Assembly (NCBI GenBank): GCA_028456385.1
Contig: JALNQF010000443.1
Span: forward strand, 1-29,769
Length of the DNA stretch: 29,769 nucleotides
Source of the DNA: Ophiosphaerella korrae
Lineage: Eukaryota; Ascomycota; Dothideomycetes; Pleosporales; Phaeosphaeriaceae
Reading direction: 5' to 3'
The translations under genes were made by a program, and so were the position numbers. Of this stretch, positions 1 to 8,892 are shown in pieces; the first letter of the stretch is position 1, and every line of letters starts with the position of its first letter. The notes under the pieces were generated by a model. That model did not search any database. It was not told where the DNA came from and worked only from the letters and a program-made list of their open reading frames with translations.

Positions 1-262
1 TATACTATATTAGTACGTTTAGCTATTAGTTTATAGAGATTTAGATCTTTAGCGCTAGCTAGTAAAGGTTTTAGTAAAGTCTAGAGCGCTTTATTACTTA
101 GTTCTTATAAATTAAGTACTAGTAATTTATATAGGTTTAGGGGTCTTTTGTTTTTCTAGTACTACTACTTAGGTTTAATACCTAGTATAAGTACGCTCTT
201 ACCTAAGTATACGTAGTAGGTATAAGCTAAAGCTTTATAACCTATAAGGTAGTTAAACTACT
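1..262 (-). pseudogene. Z-family gag, N-terminal part (decayed)
   Basis: Read on the minus strand from about 262 down to 1, one frame gives a plausible protein with stops only where TAG/TAA can come from CAG, CAA or TGG by RIP. The stretch includes a Gly-Lys-Ser-Val-Leu-Ile-Leu-Gly segment followed by a run that looks like lost tryptophans. The same frame is found in Z2 at 29331-29592 and there runs on into a long gag-like region. I do not recognise the N-terminal domain. The true start codon cannot be seen because ATG is changed to ATA throughout. Confidence 0.5.
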
Positions 263-559
263 TTTCTTTAGTACGTATTTCTTTCTAGAACGTTAGCGCT
301 AGTACTAGCAAAAAGAGAGTACTAGAAACCTTAACTAGAACTATAATATAGTAAACTTAAGAGGCTACCTAGCGCGCTATAGCTAAAGTAGGATCTAATT
401 CCTAGTAGTATAGTTCTTTTTAGCTAGCTAGGCTTAATTAAGAGTTAGCTATAATTAGCTATTTTATAGTAACTCTAGCGTAAGTAAAAAAGCTACTAGC
501 GTAGTTCTAGGTTATAGAGAGGCCTATAGAAGTAAAATATTTATAGAGATCTACTATTA
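263..559 (-). other. Z1 leader between 5' LTR and gag
   Basis: In coding sense this lies between the 5' LTR and the first convincing gag codons. I see no clear primer-binding site: the bases next to the LTR do not clearly match a tRNA 3' end even allowing for C-to-T changes. The matching part of Z2 is 29593-29769 and continues beyond the window. A short N-terminal gag extension could lie in this stretch. Confidence 0.4.
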
Positions 560-779
560 TATAAGGTAAACTTTATATAAGATAACTTAATAAGGTAGTT
601 TTAATAATTAACTAAAAAGAGTAAATAGTAGATAAAGCTATCTAAGTAAGTACTAGGTATATATACCTAGTAGCTTACTAAGCGCTAACTAAGAGTAGAA
701 AGGTAGTTAAATATTAGTAAGTTGTAAACTTACTAATATTAGTACAAAAATAAGAAGTATAAAAGATAACTTCCTTATA
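560..779 (-). repeat. LTR of Z1 (220 bp)
   Basis: The ends are tataagg and ccttata, the RIP-altered forms of TGTAAGG and CCTTACA, a standard TG...CA inverted terminus. The left end is set by the point where similarity to the Z2 LTR begins, the right end by where it stops. It contains one perfect hairpin around 712-740 (arms attagtaagtt and aacttactaat). The LTR is 78 bp shorter than the Z2 LTR because the hairpin region is expanded in Z2. In coding sense this is the 5' LTR of Z1. Confidence 0.85.
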
Positions 780-1185
780 GAAATAAAGGATTTAGTACTT
801 CTTTTTAAAACTATAGCCTAAACTATAAAAGGTAATTACTAACTATTATTAGGTCCTAGTAATAAGAGAAGACCTTATTACTTTAAGCTTAATACTTAAG
901 TATAACTTATATAATATAATAAAATTATAAGAGCTCTATATAAATAGTATAAGTAAAGAAAACTTAAAAAAGGCTTAAATAAAAGAAGATATAAAGAACC
1001 TCTAAAATAAGTTAGTAGATAAGTCTACTATTAAATACTTTAAGTACTATAAAAAGAGATACTATACTAGTAAGTACTATAGTAGTAACTCTAACTATAT
1101 TCTAGTCTATATAAACTAAATAGGAAAAGGCCTAGCTTTATTATTAGCTCTAGGATAGTAAAGTATAGAGTAATTAATATCTTAC
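780..1185 (+). pseudogene. W gag, C-terminal part with CCHC zinc knuckle
   Basis: The decisive feature is a zinc knuckle at 1036-1077. Fourteen codons read Y-F-K-Y-Y-K-K-R-Y-Y-T-S-K-Y, which becomes C-F-K-C-H-K-R-G-H-Y-x-S-K-C (CX2CX4HX4C) when TAY codons are taken back to TGY or CAY and AGA to GGA. It belongs to the nucleocapsid part of a Ty3/gypsy Gag, which binds element RNA. The capsid domain is missing because Z1 interrupts the gene at 780. The knuckle lies in frame 1 (first codon base congruent to 1 mod 3), whereas protease and reverse transcriptase are in frame 0. This suggests that pol was expressed by a -1 frameshift, although an indel from decay is possible. The gag end is not exactly defined. 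Confidence 0.75.
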
Positions 1186-1199
1186 TAAGTATATAGCGT

Positions 1200-1865
1200 A
1201 TATATAGCGTAGCTTTAGGCTTAAAGCTAGAAATAAAGCTTTAGGTTATTCTAGACCCTTAAGTAGATATTAGTCTTATTAGTTAGTAGACTATAGTAGA
1301 AATAAAACTAAAACTAATCTAAGACGCTAAGCTCTTTAGACTAAGCTAGATAGAGGCGTAAAGGTAGAATACTTATACTACTTATAAGCTTTAGGTACGC
1401 CTTACTAATAATAATAAAGTAATACGTATATCTAAGATTATAGTATATAAAGTAGATAAAGAGAGAGAAGTACTCTTTCTTAGAAATTCTTTTCTTAAAT
1501 AAGAAGAGATATAACTTAACTATAGATTATAAATATAGTATTAGAAATATACCTCTATTACCTAAGTATAGTTATATACAACTAAAGAATTTATAAAAGA
1601 CTTAAGAGAAACGTAAGTAGAGCTATACCTACTAGGAGTACTTAAGACTAATATAATTAACTTAGAATATAATATATATATCTATACTATACCTATAGTA
1701 TAAGAGTTATATATTCTAAACGCTTTATTAGAATACTATAATATATTTAATAACGTTGCTATATAGATACTACTTTACCTAAAGAACTCTAATTACGTAA
1801 TCTTATTAATAGAAAGAAAAGAACCTCTTTATAGGCTACTCTATAATCTCTCTATATATAAGCTT
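1200..1865 (+). pseudogene. W pol, part 1: protease and start of RT (interrupted by V)
   Basis: An aspartic protease is seen near 1244-1280, reading V-I-L-D-P-x-V-D-I-S-L-I-S, close to the retroviral D-S/T-G-A-D-I-x-L-I-S core. The G position is a stop that RIP alone does not explain. A Leu-Arg-Asn-Ser-Phe-Leu segment near 1480 corresponds to the later I-L-G-x-P-F-L protease motif. The entry region of reverse transcriptase follows at 1780-1865, reading E-R-K-E-P-L-Y-R-L-L-Y-N-L-S, the RIP form of the familiar G-x-E-P-P-Y-R-P-L-Y-N-L-S. The codons of pol stay in one frame (0 mod 3) from the protease to the V junction. The enzyme is dead through many stops and the V insertion. Confidence 0.85.
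1861..1865 (+). repeat. Target-site duplication AGCTT, left copy
   Basis: AGCTT precedes the first base of the V 5' LTR and is repeated at 8888-8892 after the 3' LTR. Five bases is the usual duplication for Ty3/gypsy integrases. Removing V plus one copy joins W pol in the correct reading frame. Confidence 0.93.
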
Positions 1866-2292
1866 TATTACGGGTATAATAGAAGAAATCGAGATAGAGC
1901 TAATTAGTCCTAATTCGAATACTAACAAAGTATAAGACAAGTAAGGTAATAATCTTAATTAGGAGACTATATATAACTAGGACACCTAGAGTAATCTATA
2001 ATCTATAGATTCTTAGCATCTATAGATTATAGATTAAGACAATCTATAATCTATTAGTCTTAGTAACTATAGATTATAAATTATAACAAGTATATAGTTA
2101 ATAGGATATATATTATTAGGATAGTATTAGTAATTTAATCTTTTAACTATAGAACGCTAATATAAGATAGTTGTAAAATATCTTCTATTATTTATAGTTA
2201 TTATAGATTACCTTATAAGCTTTTACTATTACTTTATAATCTACTAACTCTTACTATAGGTACCTATAGTCGACGATAGGTAGCTAGTAATA
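1866..2292 (+). repeat. V 5' LTR (427 bp)
   Basis: Starts tattacggg and ends ctagtaata, the RIP forms of TGTTAC...GTAACA. It aligns over its whole length with 8461-8887, and most differences are C/T or G/A. It has a strong hairpin at 1993-2035 (18-bp arms, 7-base loop) and a second imperfect one at 2041-2082. No promoter element can be assigned with confidence, although a TATA-like run occurs near 1963-1972. Confidence 0.94.
1993..2082. repeat. Hairpin-forming inverted repeats in V LTR
   Basis: The left arm 1993-2010 is the exact reverse complement of 2018-2035, with 2011-2017 as loop. A second, imperfect hairpin occupies 2041-2055 with 2066-2082. The counterpart lies at about 8588-8676 in the 3' LTR and, in reverse, at about 14871-14962 in the Y LTR. 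The X LTR lacks them. Confidence 0.85.
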
Positions 2293-2296
2293 CCTT

Positions 2297-3490
2297 ACTA
2301 ATTTAGTTATTACAAGAAGTAAAGTACAAGTAACATATAGTCTAGCTAATATAATAGTAGAAAGTTTAATAAAATAATTAGGTAAAGCCCCTAAGAGTAG
2401 TCCTAAATTAGATAGTACTATATAGGAAATAATTAAAGGTTGTCTTAACTAACTAATTAATAATAAAGAAGATATAAAAATAGTAATTAATACTTTAGAA
2501 ATATAGAACAAAGAACTATAGGATTACGCGAAACAAAATAAAGTACAAATTAAGGCTATTATCTAAAGATAGGACTAGATAGAACTAATTACCTAAAGAT
2601 TAGAGATAAGTGCGATAAAGAAACTATTAAAGATACCTATCCTTAAGAAGTTTAATAAAACAAGAGAAAAACTAAGACTCTTTATAGCTTTAGTATAACT
2701 CTAGATAGATATACAAGTACTACACTTTAATATAAAAGAAAAGAAGGTAATATATATTAGGTTATACCTTAAAGAAGATATAATAAGATAGTACGAGCTT
2801 TACTAGATAGATTATACAATATACTCTCTAATAACCTAGAAAGATAAAACTAGAGCTATTTTTAGAAGTTACAAATACTTTACTAAACAAATAAGAGTAG
2901 TATTTAGAGATATAGATATTACCTAATAAGCTAAAGAATAGCTAGAGAAGCTTATATAAAATTAAAGTATTCCTAAGTATATATTATAATTTAAACAACT
3001 ATTGCAAAATACTAAATAGAATAAGTTAGCCTTAATATTATAATTTAAGTAAGGACTAAACTTAAAAATCTAATATAAGATAATATATATAGAGAAACTA
3101 CAAACACTAGAAGCCTTAAAGTAATAGGTAATATAAATTAATAATAATCTTTAAAAATAGAAGAAGAATAAATATAGAGGTTATACTTAAAACTATAACA
3201 AAAGAGACCTTATAGTCCTTAACGCTAATAAAGATAAGAAAAAGAAGAAGAATAAAGACTTTACATACTTTAACTATAGTAAACTAGGCTACTACGTAAA
3301 GAACTATAGATCTAAGTTAAAGAAAGATATAGTATACTATAAATATAGGAAACTAAGATACTTTATAAAAGACTATAAGAGTAAAGACTTAAAGAAAGAA
3401 ACTTAGTTAAAGATAACTAAAAAGAAGAAGGAAGTACTATAAGTATAAGCTAAACCTTAAAAGAAAGTAGCTAAGAGTAAAGAAGTATAA
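2297..3490 (+). pseudogene. V gag: capsid and two CCHC zinc knuckles
   Basis: The frame opens just after the 5' LTR and reads T-N-L-V-I-T-R-S, conserved in Y, so translation may begin in this area. The start codon is not identifiable after RIP. The capsid (Retrotrans_gag type) covers about 2640-3170, recognisable by K-F-N-K-T-R-E-K-L-R-L-F at its start and R-V-V-F-R-D-I-D in its middle, matching the family's K-F-D-G-x-R and V-F-G-D-x-D patterns. Two zinc knuckles follow at 3266-3307 and 3335-3376, with every Cys and His reading as Tyr. A lysine-rich stretch (about 3225-3260) lies before them. Gag forms the virus-like particle and packages RNA. Stops are TAG/TAA that RIP can make from CAG, CAA or TGG. 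The frame continues into pol without a shift. Confidence 0.88.
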
Positions 3491-6400
3491 TATATAATAC
3501 TCTATTAGACCTTTTATTATAATAATAACTACTATATATATCTTTCTAGTAAATAAAGAGTAGTATAGTTCTTATAAAAATAGAGATATAGAGTAGCTAT
3601 AATAAAAGAGAGAATAAAAGCTTAGCTAGAAGAAATAGCCTAAGTAATAGGCCTACTAATAAAAGACTTAGAAAGGGAAAAGCCCTTAGTACTATTAATC
3701 TAGGCTAAAAGACTAGTACTAGATAAAGAAACTACTACAACTACCTCTAAAGGACTATAAAGAAGTAAAAAATAAGTAAGTATAAGAAGTATAGAATATA
3801 CCTAGCTAATACTATATAGCTATAATAGCTATATAATAATAGATATAGAAGAATAAAATAAAGAATAGAGATTTATTTAAATATACTTAATAGTTATAAG
3901 TATAAAGGAAGCGTATAAAGACTAGAAAGAATATAATCTTAAAGAAATAAAGTTTATACTATTTTAAAAATAAATAAAGTAATATATAGTTATAGTAGAG
4001 AGAATACTTATATAAAAAGAATAGTAATACTTTATAAAAAAGACGCGATAAATTAACAAAGCCTATATACTAAGAGTACTAGTAGTATACTATATCTTAA
4101 TAATAAATATACCTAGTAAAAGTAAGTACTAGGAAGGAGATAACAAAATAATAGACCTAGAATATCTAGTATACTTTAAAGTATTATAGATATTATACTT
4201 AGATAAGAATTATATTATATATAGAAACTCTAAAGTAAATAATAATATATAGCCTATAAGAAGAAGAGGTTATAACTATATAAGGGTAATCTTAGTAAAA
4301 GATATCTAAGGATAGGAAATAACCCTAGAAGATAGATACGTAGTAGTAAGACCTAGACCTAAACTATTAAAGAAATACGTCTAGAGAAGACTATAGTATA
4401 AATACACGTATAATAAATATCTAAAATATAAAGAATATAAACTTAAAGTAGGGCTATAGCCTTAGAAAGATAGATAATTTAAAAAACTACTAAAGTAAGA
4501 GAAGATAGAAGGTATAAGAGGCCTATATATTACAAAAATAAGTATATACTAAAGAAAGGAAGTATAATTAATAATTAATAGTAGAGCTATAAAAAACTTT
4601 ATATTAAAGAAGTTTATAGAAATATAAAGAATAAAATATATAATAAAAAAATACTCTTAATAATTAAGTATAATTAAAAGAAAACTATTCTAAGAACCTA
4701 TATAGTTTAAAACAGTACCCTTAATACTAAGATTAGAAGGACTAGAAATTAAGAATATAGTTATAGATATAATAATAATTAATAATAAACAAGATATAAT
4801 ACTATGTATACTATAGTTATAAATAACTAACCTATATATTAATTAGAGAATAAAAGAAATTAGCTACAATAAAACAAATATATTAAAGGCTAATATAAGT
4901 ACTTATAAAGGAGAATTCCCTAAAGAATATAAGAAATAGGAAAAATAGCTTATAGAGCTAAAAGATTACCTTCTAGAATATTAACTATAGGACTTAGTAA
5001 TAGAACTAGAAGAAGATAAAAATATAAGATAGAGCCTAGTCTACTAAAAAATAGAAGAAGAATCTAAAATTAAGTAAACGTTTATCTAAAATATAATAAA
5101 GAAAGGATAGATAAGAGAGTCTAAATCCTTAGTAGCGTATAGACTAATATTTATAGATAAAAAAGAAATAAGTAATAAAAGACCCTACGTAAACTTTAGA
5201 AAAACTAACGCAATTATAAATAAGAACTAATACCTACTACTATAAATAGATAAAATACAAGATAGACTATAAAGAGTAAAAATCTTTATAAAGCTAGATA
5301 TCTAAAACGCTTACTATTAGATTAGGATTAAAAAAAGTAATAAATAAAAAATAGTATTTAGAATATAGTATAGACTATATAAATATCTAGTTATACTATT
5401 TAGCTTAACGAATACGCTAGTAGCGTTCTAAGAAAGAATTAATATAGTACTAAGAGAATACTTAGATATATTTATATTTATATACTTAGACAATATCCTT
5501 ATATTCTTAGAAATAGAAGAAGAACACGTATAATATATATATAAAGTACTAGAGAAACTAGTAGAAAATAAACTATTTCTAAAAATAAGAAAATATAAAT
5601 TCTATACAAAGAAAATAGATTTCCTTAGATTTATTATTAAACTAAGGAAGATTAAGATTAATCTAGAGAAGATTAAATTAATTAACAAATAGCTAACACT
5701 AAGAAATCTAAAAGAGGTATAATAATTTTATAGGCTAGCTAACTTTTATAGAAAGTTAATAGTAAGATACTCTAAAGATATAAAGCTAATAATAAGACTT
5801 ATAAAAAAAGATACGCTATTTAAATAGATAAAAGAATACAATAGAGTATTTAAGAAGATTAAAAAGAGATTTACTAAAAACCTAGTTATTAGAATATATA
5901 ACCTAGACTTACTAGTAATAGTAAAAATAGATATATCTAATTTAGTCTACAGGATAGTACTAATATAAGAAGACCTAGAAACTAAAAAAGAATACTTAGT
6001 TAAATACTTCTCTAAGAAGATAAAAATAGTAGAACTTAACTACCTAATCTATAATAAAGAAATACTAGTAATCTATAAAGTATTTAAATAATAGAAAGTA
6101 TACTTATAAAGAGTAAAGTATTAGATAAAAGTCTATATAGACTACAAGAATCTTATAAGATTTATAATAAATAAAGAACTATTATAATACTATATAAGAT
6201 AGTAAGAATACTTATTAATATTTAATATAGAAATTATATATATAAAAGGGAAAGAAAACTAATTTATAGACGCCCTTAGTAGAAGACTAGACCTATAAGA
6301 AGAAGTAAGTACTACTAGTATAGTTTTAGTTAAGAACAAAGAAGGATATTTAGTCCTAAATATACCTAAGATAGCTATAATACTTAAAAGAAAGAGTAGC

Positions 6401-7828
6401 GAACTAAATAAATAGATTTAGAAAACAACGCAAGAAGTATCTAAAGAAATAGAGAAACTAGAAACCTAAGAAGGATTTATATAAGCCTATAGAAGGATAT
6501 ATATTCTAAGTAAGATATAAAGAGAATTTATAAGATAATTCTATAAATTACTAGTATATAGTTACTAAAGAATTAAAAAAATATTAGATAGACTACTACG
6601 AGACTACTATATTCTAAAAGTAAGATAACTAGTAATAGAAGTATTACAAGACTATATAGAATACTATAGGAATAAATATAATAGATATATACTATATAGA
6701 ATACTATAACTATTAGAAGTACTAGAATAACTATAGGAAGTTATTACAATAGACTTTATTACAAAGCTACTAAAGTCTAAAGACCTAATATTAGGAGTTA
6801 AGTATAATAGAATCCTAACTATAGTAGATAAGCTAATAAAGTATATATACTTCTAACTATATAAAGAAAAGAGTAAGATAGAGGCTACTATATACTAAGT
6901 TCTAGGAATAGTAATTAGTTAATATAGACTACTAGACAAAATCGTTATAGATAGAGATATATAATTTATATTAAAACTATAGGGAATAATATTAGTATAA
7001 TTAGGAATATAATACGTAATATCTATAGTATATTAACTATAAATAGATAGATAGTTAGAATAAATAAACTAGATAGTAGAATAGTATTTAAGATACTACC
7101 TTAACTACAACTAGAATAATTAGGTATAGTTACTACCTATAGCACAGTTAGTATATAATAGCGCAAAGAATATAGTAATAAGAGTATTACTTTTTTTTAT
7201 AAACTATAGATTTAACTCTAGTATATATAGAATACTAAGACTAGAAATATCTTAGTTTCTAAAAGGAGAAAACTTCGCTAATAGACTTAAAGATATACAC
7301 AATTAACTAAGATAAGATATAGAATTCTTATATAATAGAATAGCTAAGTACTATAATAAGAAGTATAAAGAAAGACCTTAATTTAAAAAGAGAGAAAAAG
7401 TATAGTTAGTATAGAAAAATATTAAGAGTAAGTAACTAAGTTTAAAACTAGACTATATTAAGATAAGACTATACAAGATTAAGAAAGAAGTTATACTAGT
7501 TATATTTAAATTAAAGCTACTAAATAAGATAAAGATATACTTAATATTTTACGTAGCTCTACTAAAGTAAGTACTATAAAACGTAGAACTACTAGTATAT
7601 AAAGTAGACACGTATAGAGAATAAAAAGAATAAAAAGTTAAAGAAATTTTATAGTACTAGTTCTATAATAGAAGAAACTACTACTTAGTAGAATAGATAG
7701 GTATAGATAAAAAGGGATAACTATAGGAGAAAATATAGGAACTAGAAGATAATCTTAATTACTCTAAGAAACTAGAAGACTTCTAAAGTTAAAACTCCTA
7801 AGAACGCCTAGTAGTAAACTAAGAGAAC
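3491..7828 (+). pseudogene. V pol: protease, RT, RNase H, integrase, chromodomain
   Basis: Domains in order, all in the gag frame. Protease at about 4571-4880, with active site at 4577-4588 reading N-S-R-A from D-S-G-A. Reverse transcriptase at about 5060-5600, with F-S-L-T-N-T near 5400 (parent F-G-L-T-N-A) and Y-L-D-N at 5483-5494 in place of Y-L-D-D. RNase H at about 5890-6300, ending N-F-I-D-A-L-S-R-R at 6260-6286. Integrase at about 6500-7400, with D-F-I-T-K-L near 6750 and I-V-I-D-R-D near 6941-6958. A chromodomain at about 7598-7790, with Y-Y-L-V and L-E-D-N-L. Chromodomains of chromoviruses steer integration to heterochromatin by binding methylated histone H3. The boundary with gag is approximate. 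The end is set by a run of stops from 7784 to 7829. Confidence 0.9.
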
Positions 7829-8114
7829 TAATATTACTAATAATAGATAGAGAAGTAATAGAAACGTCTAATATAAGATCTACTATAATAAACGCCTTAT
7901 CTAAGTCTAGCTTAGCTTCTAGAGCTACTAACTATTTTACTAATTTTTTATTATTTAAGGCCTTTATCTTATAAAGGTAAGAGAGATAAGCTTAATTCTT
8001 TACTAGCTTACTCTACGCAAGCTCCTAGATTTACTTACGCTTAGCTTTAGCCTCTATAATTTAAGATAGTAATTTCTCTTAAGTCTAGTTAATAGCTTTC
8101 CCTATTATTATTAA
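7764..8114 (-). pseudogene. Antisense reading frame of V, conserved in X and Y; function unknown
   Basis: On the strand opposite to gag-pol, a frame runs from about 8114 down to a stop at 7764-7766. Its only stops are TAA/TAG convertible to Gln or Trp. It reads I-I-I-G-K-A-I-N-x-T-x-E-K-L-L-S, then a Lys/Ala-rich helix (I-I-E-A-K-A-K-R-K), L-Y-K-I-K-A-L-N-N-K-K-L and L-V-A-L-E-A-K-L-D-L. This is probably a coiled coil, with a Trp-containing segment near the visible start. Homologous frames lie at 12811-13146 in X and 15437-15793 in Y. Between a shared Glu codon and the shared stop the three copies measure 312, 306 and 318 bp, all multiples of three. The last 65 bases overlap the tail of pol in opposite direction. 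The frame stays fairly open upstream to about 8220, so the start is unknown. I recognise no named family. Confidence 0.5.
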
Positions 8115-8446
8115 GCTTAGACGTAAGAATAAGTATAATAAACGTATACTTAGAAAGAGAAATACTAGATACGTTATAAGAACTACGTATATTTATATAA
8201 ATATATACTTTATAAGCCTAACTATTATTTATAGAAATAATATAAAGAAGAGACTTAAGGTTTAATTTAAGAGAGAGACAATAAAAACAAGAAAATATTT
8301 TAATACTATTACGCAATATATAATTAGTAAGAAGGTAGTAATAATACGTAGATAAAATAAGTATAAAGGAGGATAAAGAACTCTATATTAATAAAGAAAC
8401 TAGATTAATAACTTTAGCTTTAGGATAGATAAACTAAGATCTATCT

Positions 8447-8460
8447 AGAGAGAGAGATAG
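8447..8460 (+). other. Polypurine tract of V
   Basis: A run of 14 bases that is purine except for one T (agagagagagatag) directly before the 3' LTR, where the plus-strand primer is made during reverse transcription. Y and X have matching tracts at 15091-15106 and 12471-12487 on the minus strand. Confidence 0.75.
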
Positions 8461-8887
8461 TATTATAAGTGTAATAGAAGAAATTAAGATAGAGCTAATT
8501 AGTCCTAATTTAAATACTAACAAAGTATAAGACAAGTAAAGTAATAATCTAAATTAGGAGACTATATATAACTAGGATACCTAGAGTAATCTATAATCTA
8601 TAGATTCTTAGTATCTATAAATTATAGATTAAGATAATCTATAATTTATTAGTCTTAGTAACTATAGATTATAGATTACAATAAGTATATAGTTAATAAG
8701 ATATATATTATTAGGATAGTATTAGTAATTTAATCTTTTAACTATAGAACGCTAATATAAGATAGTTGTAAAATATCTTCTATTATTTATAGTTATTATA
8801 GATTACTTTATAAGCTTTTACTATTACCTTATAATCTACTAACTCTTACTATAGGTACCTATAGTTAATAATAGGTAGCTAGTAATA
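8461..8887 (+). repeat. V 3' LTR (427 bp)
   Basis: Same length and order as the 5' LTR at 1866-2292. It starts tattataag and ends ctagtaata. The differences are mostly transitions in both directions, showing that the two LTRs were mutated independently after insertion. Hairpin repeats are at about 8588-8676. Confidence 0.94.
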
Positions 8888-8892
8888 AGCTT
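8888..8892 (+). repeat. Target-site duplication AGCTT, right copy
   Basis: Repeats 1861-1865 directly after the last base of the V 3' LTR. W coding sequence resumes at once in the expected frame. Confidence 0.93.

Larger units (their letters stand above)
1..779 (-). mobile_element. Z1: right end of a Ty3/gypsy element
   Basis: This is the 5' end, in coding sense, of a minus-strand LTR retrotransposon that continues to the left of the window. Bases 1-439 match 29331-29769 almost base for base, with differences nearly all of the A/G or C/T kind expected from RIP. The LTR at 560-779 matches the LTR of the second copy Z2 at 21439-21736. That copy carries clear Ty3/gypsy reverse transcriptase, integrase and chromodomain remains, which classifies Z1 by homology. 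Z1 sits in the gag region of element W: W coding sequence starts directly at 780. The other half of W gag and the other LTR of Z1 must lie to the left. The target duplication cannot be checked because only one flank is visible. Confidence 0.88.
780..1865 (+). mobile_element. W: 5' visible part of a Ty3/gypsy element
   Basis: Plus-strand retrotransposon cut on the left by Z1 and on the right by V. It holds the end of gag with a zinc knuckle, a protease and the start of the reverse transcriptase. The frame continues at 8893 after V and one copy of its target duplication are removed. No W LTR is visible in the window. W is the oldest layer visible here, since Z1, V and X are all inserted in it. 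Confidence 0.88.
1866..8887 (+). mobile_element. V: complete Ty3/gypsy chromovirus, RIP-inactivated
   Basis: A full 7,022-bp LTR retrotransposon: LTRs of 427 bp on both sides, AGCTT target duplication, gag with two zinc knuckles, protease, RT, RNase H, integrase, chromodomain and a purine tract before the 3' LTR. It is inserted into the RT region of W, in the same orientation. Gag and pol lie in a single frame (first codon base congruent to 2 mod 3) from about 2297 to 7828, so its parent probably made one Gag-Pol polyprotein. Element Y (14661-21438) is a close relative on the other strand, and X is a more distant one. V keeps more CA dinucleotides than Z or W, so it may be less heavily mutated. 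Confidence 0.95.

Noticed and set aside
1..439. Circular or tandemly duplicated molecule, because the start equals the end
   Set aside because: The similarity is imperfect (transitions and indels), and both ends are the same internal part of Z copies in different surroundings: Z1 is followed by W, while Z2 lies in Y.
780..1865. 780-1865 as the left part of V
   Set aside because: V has its own LTR at 1866, and the W frame resumes after V at 8893; the zinc knuckle and protease differ from those of V.
1993..2082. Hairpins in LTRs as tRNA-like or small RNA genes, or as terminal repeats of a DNA transposon
   Set aside because: They lie inside LTRs at the same place in several copies, lack tRNA box motifs and have no target duplication of their own.
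1875..2292. V LTR starting at the tgtaatagaag-like sequence (1875 and 8470)
   Set aside because: The similarity extends nine bases further left (tattacggg and tattataag), giving ends TGTTAC...GTAACA and a perfect AGCTT duplication, which the shorter version lacks.
2293..2320. A tRNA primer-binding site next to the V 5' LTR
   Set aside because: The sequence is conserved with Y, but after RIP I cannot match it with confidence to a particular tRNA 3' end.
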